Below are positions 24,201 through 36,200 of a stretch of 64,000 nucleotides of DNA, piece by piece. Each line of letters starts with the position of its first letter. Position 1 is the first letter of the stretch. A model generated the notes under the pieces. It worked only from the letters and a program-made list of their open reading frames with translations, was not told the DNA's origin and searched no databases. Where the stretch lies: the NCBI RefSeq assembly GCF_016920785.2, contig NW_024609857.1, forward strand, positions 129,449,094-129,513,093, in the 5' to 3' direction. This DNA comes from Ixodes scapularis. Lineage: Eukaryota; Arthropoda; Arachnida; Ixodida; Ixodidae. A program made the position numbers and the translations under genes.

Positions 24201-27200
24201 ATCTGTGCCATTATTTTTGGTATGTGAGAACACGCGCTGTATGAACTGTGTATTATTTTATGTAACTCATCTTCACGCTCATATGGCTCTACAGCATGAT
24301 CGCTATATCTGCATGTGACATGAAAAGGCAAAAAACATTTGTGCGTGTTCGATATCCTTTTTTTTTCGTTTTTCTACACGTGTGTATGTGTGTCTCTGTG
24401 TATGTATATTTGAGTGTGTGCACGTGCTTCTGTGCGAACAACGTGTGTCTGATATTTCACATTGCTAAGTCCGACCCATCAAATCAGTTACCAAAAGATG
24501 TTTTTTTTTTAATAATGGCTCATTTTGAGATGCCACTGCTCAATTGAAGCACCGACGAAGTGTTTTAGCCTTGTGCCCTGTAAACGGTTGACTCACGTGT
24601 GTGTACTTTTTTTTTACGTGATACTTCAACTTTTGATCAATGTGAAAACATTCCTTAGCACGTAAAGCGTGCAAATTTCAACATGTGCGATACATTTCCT
24701 TATATGGTACGTACTCTGCATTTTGACCTGCCTGGGCCTCTAAACTCGTCAAACACAAAGTTGTGGCCGAAGTCGACGGAACGCACGGATTGGCCGATCA
24801 CGACGATTACTTCGCGCTTTTTTCTCTGACGTCCAATTGACGCGCTCCGCTAACTTTCGGCTCCAACTTTGTGTTTGACGAGTTTAGAACCCCAAAGGTT
24901 TTTTCTTGCCCACGTGAGACTGCAAATTTCGACTTGTATGAAGTCTTTTTAAATTTTTTTTTGGTAAGGATGAGATTGCGAAATTTGACCTGCTTTATTC
25001 TTAATGCTGAGTAAGGTCCCACAAGCCCCTGCTGGCTTTGACCTGACTCGATAATGAACTTGGAGATAGCTGTATTTGTGAATAAATCATTATTATTATT
25101 ATTCCTTGCTTAACGAAGTTAGGTACCGTTTCTCGGTTTACTTGACAGCTCGGTCGTCAGTGCAACGGGTCAATTTCCATTGGGAACTATGATGGAGGGA
25201 CCGAGGCATAGAGGATAGCAGTAGGCCGATTAAAAGAAGGCCAGCCCCGAAAAAAGGTTTATAAGAAAGTCACGCGAGCCAAGAAAGGGACATCGAGCTC
25301 AAAGGCAAAGCCAGCCCGGAAAGAAAGTTACGTAGTTGAACGTGCTTAATACAACATAAAAAACATAAGCTGACGTTCTAAGGACCGTGTGAGTCAAGTA
25401 GATTTTCGAACCTTTTAAGGGACCGCGCGAACTAATTTGTTAGCATACCAAGATACGGTCTTTTATAGAAGTGAACGAAGATGGTAAATTTTCTGCCTCA
25501 AATTGTCAAAAAACAAATTCACTTAAATAAATAGTAAAACACACACAAAAACACAAAACAAAAGATGAACAATATTTTTTTACTTAAGGCATTCGTCTGC
25601 TAACAAAAGGCAAATTACTGACGAAACCAGTAGCAGACACAGCCAGGTAAAAACGAGAGCGGATGCACTGACCATTGATAGCAGACTATGTTTCTGAGTC
25701 AAAGGCGGCGCGCGGCGCGGGACGTTTCAGTGGTATCGTTACCACTGAAACCACTAATAAAACAGTCTGAATTTACAAACAACCTACAAGAAAGGTTCTG
25801 TGTAGGGATATATCGGATGAAATGTCAACACCTGCCGCCATTTCTTGGCTGTTGCGTCACCCAGACAGTCTCCATTTGGAGACGGCGGCCATAGGTAGCG
25901 CACTCACGCTCTTAGTGTTTTACTTCTTACTAAGGTAAGGATAAGTTTTGATGCACAAAATGAATGCACTACCTTCGGCCACCTCTGTACAAAATTGTAA
26001 CTCGATAGGTCAGGAAACTGATTAATACGCTCGCTCCAAAGGGCCGACGATCCATTTTACCCACGCGGAAGATCAACGTAGACAAGCAAGGCTTGAGGTT
26101 AAACCCAGACCCCGGGACGTGAACAGGCCTGCGCACAGCCTTGGCGTCGCTATATTCTAGAATATTTATTTTTGTTTAATTTCAGGTTGATTCCCATCAG
26201 AGCCTTACTGCTATCGAGCTCTTAACGAAGATTCAGAGGTACGCTGTTGGGTTTCAAGAACATGGCTTGGAGCCCGGCTCGAGGGTGTGCGCATACATCC
26301 GGAACAGCATTGAAAATCTCGCCGCGTTACAGGCAGTTCTGTTCGCAGGAGCAACACTTGTTATGGCTAAGACATCATACGTTGCAAGTGAGTGTTGGTT
26401 CGTCTCCAGAGCGACATCCTGTGTCTTCTCATATAAAAAAAATTCATATTTACAGTTTTCTTTTTGACCCTAAAAAGAAACGGCGGATGGGCGAACGTTA
26501 AGTCTCCCGGGCAAATGTAGCGCATGCTGTCCGGACCAGTCGGTGAAGTTTCAAAGATGAACGTGACTTGATTGAAGAGTTATAAAAGCTACCTTCGGAA
26601 AATTTCACTGGGAAAAGGGGTTCTGTTTATGGCAGCCGACACCCATTTACCTCCCCGTATTCGTGGGTTTCGTAGGCCGCCATTTTTTAATCTAAACTTT
26701 TAAAAATAGCTTATAACTTTTTGAGCGAGAAAACGGCAAGCGCTGAAACTTCGGCATTGTCCCAAACTGCCAGCTCTTCATTTGAGCGGAGACTTAGACT
26801 CGGATAGGACGCGCAGTTTATTTACGTAAAAAAAAAAAAAAAGAAATCTCCGTAAATATATTGATAAAGACACTCGGCATATCAATTTCAAATGAGCCCA
26901 AGTCCGATTAAATGCATCGCGTAATTGCAGGGGAGGTCCAAACTGCCCGCTTTTTACTTTTAGCGGAGACTTAGAGTCAGGTGGTTCGCGCCCTTTATTT
27001 TACGTAAAAAAACAAACGATAGCAACTCCTCCGTAAATCAATGGATAAAGGCACCCGGTGTATATATTTCTAATGAACCTGTGTCCGATTAAATTCGTGA
27101 CATAATTTCAGGGGAGGTTTTGTATACACTTCGAGACGGCGAGTGCGATTACATCCTCACAGACAAGGAAACGGCACCCAATCTGCGGGAAATTACGATG

Positions 27201-30200
27201 CCACCAACTATCAAAGTGAGTGCGATCAACGTGCGGTTCACACTGGGAATCGTGTTATGAGCACGCGAAAGATAAGTGCACACTAGAGTCGCAGCCAGCT
27301 CAAGAAACGCAGGACGGGGCGAGCCTCGAGAAACTTATTGCCGCCCTCACGGCGAACCGACGGTGCTAACTTTCACGAGCGGCTTGATAGCCGAGGGGGA
27401 CAACTTCTTAAAATTGCTAATGCACGTGTTACTGACAAAAAAAAAAAAAAAAAATCTTTTTTTGTTTGCTTTACTGCTAAACCTCAGTGTTTTTTTTTCT
27501 ATAGTCTTTGATGCGTACGTAATTTGGCTGTTTAATGAGTTATGTAGCACCGTTATCAAGCACCTCGTAAAAAGTTGAAGTCGTCAGTTCGACATCAGTG
27601 AGCTGTGCGTGGAATTGCAGTTTTGGGGTGGATTATTTGGGACAAAGGGGTGTAAGCCCATATCCTTTTTTTTGTGAGTGTACGTTGTAATATAACTAGG
27701 ATTCCGCGTTTTAGATAAATCCGAAAGAACTACGAGAAAGACACGCCGTTAAAAGCTTGGTAAATTTGAATTCATCCGATGAACTCCGAATTAACCAAAA
27801 TTCATCCGTTGAACTGAGCCAGACTATTGCCGGGAACATAAAAGAGAATTGGCTGGTCCTCGAATTAAACTGAATTAAGATGACTTAAGATAGCCGCTGC
27901 TTGACCAGTCGACTCGTCGGCGATAAAAATGGAGTCGAGAGACGGTTCAGGCGGCTCCAAAAAAGAAAGAAACAAAACAAAGGAAGCTTGGGCTGAAGCA
28001 TCTCAGATACGTCCCCTATCATACTTATTCAGTTCTGTCGACAATGAAGCCACTCGTTTTTCAGGCTTCAGCGTTTCATCAACAAAAATATCGACACCAA
28101 ATACTTAACGTCTGCGTAAAAATGAATGGCGAAAGTGGCGGAAACTCTTCCTTAACATGGCGGAATGCGGCTTATGGCAAGAGAAAGGGCGTTTGGCGAA
28201 ACCGTACGCTCAGGTTTCGGTCACCGTGTTAAAATTCCACTTGCATGTCAAAATGTCCTCAGTTTTTCACTGGGCGTGACTGACGCCATTGGGTATTTTG
28301 ACACGTTTTTACGGCTCGAAGCGTTGCAGAAAGGAAGACACAACAGCCCGTGGGGAGCAGCAGTTACTGGATATTGCTTTTTTAGTATAAGGTATCAAAT
28401 TATTCATAAATTTGAAAAAAAGTCAAACTTACGTGAAAAAAATGAAAGCCGTTTACAACTCCCTGTAACACCGAATTGGAGCGCAGCTCTTGAGGAGGAG
28501 GAGGGAAAGGTACTGAGGGTCACCTCTTCTCGGGGCGGGGGGGGGGGGGGGGGGGGGTCATGTGACCTTGGGGGGTCACGTGACCCCCCAGAAAAATTTT
28601 TCCGCTAGAGGGAATTTTTTCCGCTAGATTTAGCGGGGATTTTTTTCCACTAGGTTTAACGGGAAAATTTTTCCGCTAGACTTAGCGGGGAATTTTTTCC
28701 GGGATTTAGCGCGGAAATTTTTCCGCTTGATTTAGCAGGAAATTTTTTCCGCTAGATTTAGCGGGGAAATTTTTCCGCTAGGTTTAGCGGGTAATTTTTT
28801 CCGCTAGATTTAGCGGGGATATTTTTCCGCTAGATTTAGCGGGGAATTTTTCCCGCTAGATTTAGCGGGAAAATTTTTCCGCTAGATTTAGCGGAGACAT
28901 TTTCTGCTAAATTCAGCGGGGACATTTTTCCGCTAGATTTAGCGGGGAATTTTTTTCCGCTAGATTTAGCGGGGAAATTTTTCCGCTAGATTTAGCGGGG
29001 AAATTTTTTTTAGCTAGATTTAGTGGGGAATTTTTCCGCTAAATCTAGCGGAGAAATTTTTCCGCTAGATTCAGCGGGGAATATTTCCCGCTAGACTTAG
29101 CGGGGAAGTTTTTCCGCTAGATCTAGCGGGGAAATGTTTCCGCTAGATTTAGCGGGGAAATTTTTCCGCTAGATTAAGCGGGGAAATTTACCCATAATGC
29201 ACCGCGCAATTACGCCGACGCCGACGCCGCTCAAGCCGGAAACGGGCCCCTAAGAGCTGTGCTCTAAAAAGTATTTATTTGAAAGAATTTGTGTATGATT
29301 AAAGGCTTGAGCATGTTGGTGATCTACATTGACCTAAAACGAGAGACACACAAGAGGACGAAACACCGGCATGTCGATCTCACTTCTCGCAGAAAGAAAG
29401 CTATGTCTTAAAATATCATCTGCTGTGTCGTCTGTTTCGTCCTCTTGTGTGTCTCTTTCGTTGTAAGTCCATCTGCGTATGCATTATGCATATTGTGCTT
29501 TGGACGTCACTGTTAGCGCAAACAATCAATCACAGTGTTATTCCTATAGAACAAAAAGGCCTTGATCGAAGCTAGTAGTGTGGTGAAATGAGTTCATTTG
29601 GAGCACTAAAGTCTGCTGTGAACATTGGTGCCCGCCAATAGTAAAATGCGAACGCGTTCGCGCTAACAGTGATGCACAGTGTACTCCCTGGGCACTTGAG
29701 CACCGTGTCAGCACTTAGAAACCCAACCGACGACGGAGAGGCCTTTTCTCGACTTCCCAGAGGTTGTTTTCCGTGGGAAGCGCTCCCGGTTTCATCGACG
29801 TCCTCGAGTTCCAAGAGCTTTCCGAGACTGACTTGAAGCCCCACGTGCCTGCTGACAACACTGATGAGGTCGTGGTGATGCTGTACACGTCGGGAACAAC
29901 GGGGCTTCCGAAAGCCGTGGAACTATCGCACAGGGCTTACATCTCCTGCTATCGCGCTTTGCAGTACGTTGTGGGTCGTTCACATTTTATATTTGTATAT
30001 AGTGTGGCTCCAGCGGATCTCACATAGTAAAACACGCCAGAAAATATAGACACCTGCGCATTTGAAGATGTCACGTTCACCAAACGTGCTTGTAAGTGAT
30101 GCATATTAGCTGATAAAATCTTAAGACAGATTTTTTTTGGTGACAAATCAGACCAACGAACTTGCCGGGGTCAACGATGAACGGGCACGCAGATAACCGA

Positions 30201-33200
30201 ATTATCAACATTTGTAACGCGTGACACCTCCTCCCAATGACACATTCTATCGTCTGCTCGTAGCGTCTATCGGGAGATGGCACCACGCGTTACAAACATC
30301 GCCTACTCGGTCGTCTGCCAACCCATCCGCCGTTGACACGGTGTGTGGGTCTGATTTCTCGCAGAAAGAAAGCTATGCCTTAAAATATCATCTGCTAAAA
30401 TGCACCACCTTAAAGCACGGTTGGTGAAGGTTCGAGATTTTTATGTGCAGGCGTCGATGGTAGATTGTTTCGGTTAATTTTACAGCGTAAGATGCAATGG
30501 TACATATGATCGAAGGTAGGTGAATGGTGAGTGTTTTCAGACTTTCTATTAGCAAGTTAAATGCTACGTTTTAAGCGGCCACCAACTTGGTCTTCCATTA
30601 AATTGTAATTCACTCGTGTCTCGTTAATACTGCCCCCCTTGCTATAGATGCCCCGCTATATAGACACAAAATTTTCGGGGATGAACTGACACTGACTAAA
30701 ACATTCACTTTTGTCTCGTTATCACGGACGACTCACATTTTGAGCGATTTGTTGGGGAATGTAGGTGTCCATATTAACGAGTCATGAGTGTAGTAAATCT
30801 TACGGTACGCGTTCCTTATGAATTGAGCTATCCCAACACACTTCACCTGCACTTCAAGGAACAATCATATTATTAAAGGGAAACTCCGGTTGAAAACAAA
30901 ACCAAAATAAATGAGTGGTATCGCTTTAGTAGCACGAAATCTGATCACTGCCGACATATTACGTAAAAGTGAAGCCGCGCACTCCACTTAAACCGATTTT
31001 TAAGATGCAATCAACTGCTGTTTAGCGGGCGGCGATCAAGTTAGCCCTTGTGACGTCACGTCATGGTCGTACGGTTGATATTCATTGCTGCCATCCCTCT
31101 AGCAGATAGTTTCGGTTTCGCTGTAGACGCGCGAAACCAAACGTTGAGCCGTGGTACTTATAAAACTACACATAATACCGAGAGAAAAAAAGATACCCTG
31201 TAATATAGGGAAGGGACACTGCTCTAGCTGAAAACAGTCGTAATCCCTAATTCTAAAATATTGACCGGAGTTGCCCTTTAAGATACAGGAATATTATTAA
31301 CATATACTAGAAGCTGGAACCCCGCTGAAATTTATTTAGATGTGTAACGTTCCAAGGAATACTCAAGACGCACACTCACCATATCTTATTTTTTCTTCAT
31401 CTTCTTTTATATTAGATTCTTCATACTTCGCCTTCTCTCACGTTGGCCTTCTTTACTTTCCTCCTCGGCTTGAGTATCTATCTCTCCCGGGATGATTTTA
31501 TAAACCTTGGTAACAGGTGCACTTTCTGTCACGTTGCTGGGCCCAATGTAGCACACGGTCTTGAGAAGTCCCTCTTACACTGCAGTTTTCGCGATTTCGT
31601 AAAAGCCATAAACTATGAAGCAGAAGCCATGGCAAGCCTTTCCGAACCAAGACGAAGTCACCCACTTGCGCCTGGGAAGCTCAGTATATTGTTTTGTTTA
31701 ATAAAATAATTAATCACCTGCCAATATTTGTTTTCTTGAGACATGAATTAAGACAACCCTGAGACAGGAGAAACAAGAAGGATAAACACGACGAAGTCTA
31801 AAAACACAGCAGCGAATTAATTTTTCTGACTCGTCCTTTTTATAGAACGACCCGCACCATCACTAGATCTTTCTACAGTCAACCCCACGATACACTTCAA
31901 ATGGACCAGGCCTAACGACCCCGATTCGAAGAAACCGAATCGAACCAAACGAACTTCCCCTACAGTAGAACAATATAACATCCGCCGTCACCCGCAACAC
32001 TCGCAAGAAGGCAAACTCAATATACCGATTCGAAGAAACAACAAAAGCAAAGGTACCACTTCACATCACCTGCACAAAACTTTCGAGGTCACCGAGAACT
32101 CCCACAAGGCGAAGTCTTCCTTCTTGAGACGCCGTCTTTCTCCACCCTTTTATATAAACTTGGGATGAGGTCCCGAGTACATGTCAGCCGGCAGCAACGT
32201 TGCCTTTTCCGAGATTGCAAAGAAAGGACTACATCCCAGCCTTGCTGTTTAGGATCCCTTGTAATGTGCTACCGCAACTTCAAGGCGACATTTCCAACCT
32301 CCTAAAAAATAGGGGTACACCCGCCGGGAATATGAAGGTGAACGCCGGACCGTCGACCGCTCCGTGCTATCAGCGCTATGTCGCGGCTGCCGTGACGCCT
32401 CGCTTTCTTATCGCGATGTGCAGGTGAACGCCGGACCATCCACCGCTCCGTGCTATCAGCGCCATGACGTGGCTGCCACGGCAGCTGCGCCATGACGCTG
32501 ATAGCCCGGAGCGGTCGACAGCCCGGCGTTCACCTTCATATCGCACACGACTGTACATCTTCTTATATTGTTTGATATTTCTAATGGTGCGCTCAGCTAG
32601 ACCATTTTTAGATGGGTGGTAGGGTGCTGTGGACCTCAATGCTATACTGCGTTCTTCTGCCCATTTTTTCGTTTTAGTTTTTGACCACAATAAGCTGTTT
32701 CATTTTCTAAAATGACAATTTTCACTTGGCGATATATTTTTTGTTGAGTAAAGCGATCATGCTGTTTGCGCTTTTTCTACCTGCCTTTGCTTCTATTATG
32801 TGTGTGCATTCATCAGTGCAGACTAGAAAGGCTTGAATCTTCCTCAACCCGTAGCACTTTTTCTTGATCTTTGTAAAATCAAGGTGGATACCCTGTTAAG
32901 GCGTCTTGGAGTGTCGATGCAGCATCGTTGAATTCATAGATTGCTTGTACTTCACATTGTACGTTTGGTAATCACCCATGTAATCATGTAATCGTCCATG
33001 TGCGGCCGCGTTAAGTGTTTTGTTGACTTCCAGAATTCATCATGACCTTCTGAGTGGGCGTGTGTGATACAGTTCTGGAATATGGGGCACCGCTGTGAGC
33101 GGAACGTGAAATGTTCCACTCGGTTCTTGTATGAGGCTCTCTGTTCCACGCCGGAGTTTTGAGGAATTCACATCCTGGGATGTGCTCAGCAAAGTTTCGA

Positions 33201-36200
33201 AATTGAAGTCTTGAGATTCCATCGGCGTCATTGAATGAAAAACAAGAACGGTGACTGACTGCGAAGTCGAGCTGCTGTAACTATTATCTAGGGAGCTATT
33301 TTTTGCCTCGGTCATTTTGAGTAGGAACGTGAGCGCTCCATAGCCAATAAAAAGCTTGCATTTCAAACCTTCCGGGTAGAAACGAAAATACCGGACAACT
33401 TTCAACACTGCCAGAGCCCCTTTCTCAGCGGTGGTATAGTTTACTTCGCCTCGAGGTTACAGCGATATCTCTTATGGGCCCTTCCCACCACTGAAATTAA
33501 AGTCCGGTTTCGATGTTGTTGCTGGTGTAGTAGTTATAGTAGTTGCAGTAGCTGCAGTTGTTGATGCAGTAGTTCGCGATGTATGACGTCCGTCGCCAAT
33601 GTTTCTAAATCCTTTAAAAGGTCACCCGCCACTTGCGGGAATCAAACCTGGGTCCGCTGCAGGCGAAGCTGAGGTATTAACACTAAGTTTCTCCACAGCT
33701 TTTTTTCTTCTTTAATGCACGGAAAGAAAGAGCGACGCAGCACATACACAATAGTTAGGACAAAAGAGGCGGTTCCCATGTCATTGCATTCAATATTTTG
33801 CATTACCATCAGGTAATTGAATCATGGAAACCAGTCGGGAACAATTTCGCGATTGTGGACATTTTTAACTTGTGCTGCTAAGTAAATAAAAATTTGCCGC
33901 ACAGATTTTTGTTCAGGCAGGGCGTTCCTTACATCCATTAGAAATTCCCATATGCCATACAAACTTAAAAATGCAATAAGGTAATTTGAAGCAGTGTCGT
34001 TTTTCAGTAGGTAGAAACCGTATAGAAATTGGTGAGATAACAATGTATTTTTGTAGAGTGCGCTACAAGACGTCCCCCCAAAAAGTTCGCGTCCCAGCAG
34101 TCAATAAAAATAGGCTCAACTGTTTCTGGTAATTTGCACAACAAACAGTTTAATGTCAAAAAGACAGAAATACATTTTTCATCGTGCCAGGTTTTAGAAG
34201 GAAGCACAGAACAGTGCAACTTAAAAGAATAATGTTCTGGCTCCCGGAAAAACGCTGACCCCTTTTACGTGGCACAGTACATATGAGCTGGACTATCACT
34301 GAACACGATTTGATAGATCGGCGTTGGAAAAAAAAAACATCCACAAGGTTCCTCGAAATTTTTTGTTTGGTCACAGTCGCCAGATGTTTTCTAGAAAACC
34401 TAACCACCACAAAGTTAAAAGCATCAACAACCTTTATTAAATAGCCTACTAACATCCTGGGTTAATCCACACACTCTACCGATGACGCCACAAAAATTGG
34501 AAGGAAGCCACCCAGTTTGTTCTGGATCATTCCGCGAAGAAAGAAGGTCTCATGGTCTCTTAAAAAAGAAATATTGACACCAGCAGGCGGAAGAATACGT
34601 GCGGTAGACTGATGCCTCCTGCTGGGATGCGACGAAAGAGGTTGTCCCAACGCATAGGCTCCCAGGTGTATTTCCAGACAGCAACGGCAAATACGCGGTG
34701 GAATTTCTAAATGTTACACCTTGCGCAATTCATAACCTGCAAGACGTACCAAAGCTTGGCCACGAGAAACAGGTTGCAGATGGTCGACCTAGTGAAGATC
34801 GACACATCCCGGTGGGCCCAGCGCTTCGCGCGCATTTGCAGGTCTATCGTCACTCCCGACCAGAAAGTAGTGCTGTCTTTGAAGTGCTCTAACGGCACTC
34901 TGAGGTGTTTGCACGGTGTGCAACCCCATTAAATTACTTCAAATTCGCTGTGAGTTGTGGCCCAGGAACTATGCCAGAACCGACAGCACTTTTCCAAGCT
35001 CACTGCCGGCCCTGTGGCTGCGTAGTACCTGCGCAGCCACAGGTTCGTCCGGGTTGTCAGCCAAGCTCAGCTCGTACCAATGCTTAGCTTCTCCTCCAAG
35101 GAAGAGGGGTATATATTCAATCCGATATTTTTGTGAGGTGTAGAGGTTTTTCTCACAGGAAAACTCGTAGAAAGCGATCCAACCTTCTGGACTGGTGCAT
35201 GGCCCGTCGAAAAGGTCTGGCTTCAAGATATCAAACCTTGGCTTTTTGTTTTCGACGCTGAGCATTTGACATTCAAGCTTGAATAATGAGGTCTTTTTGC
35301 GCAACTTTTTGTTGATCTGAATCCCTTGCAAAACCGCTGCAGCATTAGAAATCAGTGAAGCTTGTGGCACCATAATATATGTAGCAGCTATGTATTCCAA
35401 TTCAAGCTTGTCGACACAGCAATCTGTATGTTGATCTTGACAGATCCCTTTTCTGTCAGCTCCTCAAAGGAAATTGCACGCACGTTTCTGCAGGTTGACT
35501 TCAATGTGCTCAAGAGAAGTGACGCTTTTTTGCAGCCCCACGAGCTATTTGAACTTTAACTTGATAGCAGTTGAAAACCACCCAACCGAGGTGCCGAGTA
35601 ACGAAACAGGGTTCCCACATGTTGTGGATCCTCTGGGCAGGGCCAAAATATTTGCAACGTTACAAAGAATACTCGGGAGGTGCTTGTTACCATGTTGATC
35701 TCTCATTATTGTCTCTTTCCTTATCTCCCGCCGCCCCCCCCCCCCCCCCCCCCCCCCCCTTAGAAGTTTTTCGGCTGAGTCTTCTCACATGTTGGTCTTC
35801 AACAAGATGCGTCCTAGAACTTCAATAAAAAAATGAATCACGACAGGATACGCATGCTGGGGTCGACTGCCGTGGCATCGCGTCTTAAGTACATCTATTT
35901 TCTGCTACACTTCAAACTTAGATTAGATCATACGCATCAGCACATGAGTGGGTGATTCATTTCAAAGTAAAATTACCTCGTACATTGCGCTAATAATTGA
36001 GGAGCTACGAAACACTGTCCAATGTTTGGTTTTTTCGTTTAGAAAGAAAGGTGACGCCTTACGGAAAGGTCCATTTGTGTCGCAGATGTTTAAGCGTGAG
36101 CGGAAGGTAACTATAACGCTTTTTTGGACGCGAAAAGAAAAATATTTTTTATGTCAGTGTGATTTAATCTCTTCCTGATCATTCCCCTATCACACGAAGA

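Larger units (their letters stand above)
18780..25103 (+). mobile_element. non-LTR retrotransposon (CR1/Jockey-like) in intron 1
   Basis: The order is ORF1 relic, endonuclease, RT, 3' untranslated region and a tail of ATT repeats at 25089-25103 preceded by AATAAATC. That is a CR1/Jockey-superfamily layout. It lies sense to the acyl-CoA synthetase gene. The left boundary near 18780 follows an ATT-rich patch and is approximate. Confidence 0.65.

Noticed and set aside
26931..27111. Longer exon 3 starting at the upstream acceptor
   Set aside because: It meets TAG at 26972-26974, while the downstream acceptor gives a clean frame.
28605..29190. CRISPR-like array of regular palindromic repeats
   Set aside because: The units are contiguous, with no unique spacers, and they lie in a eukaryotic intron.
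32043..32160. TATATAAACTT near 32153 as a promoter
   Set aside because: No downstream gene on that strand and the surrounding sequence is unassigned repeat-like DNA.
33600..33700. Functional tRNA gene
   Set aside because: Only a B-box-like word is present and no cloverleaf can be drawn.
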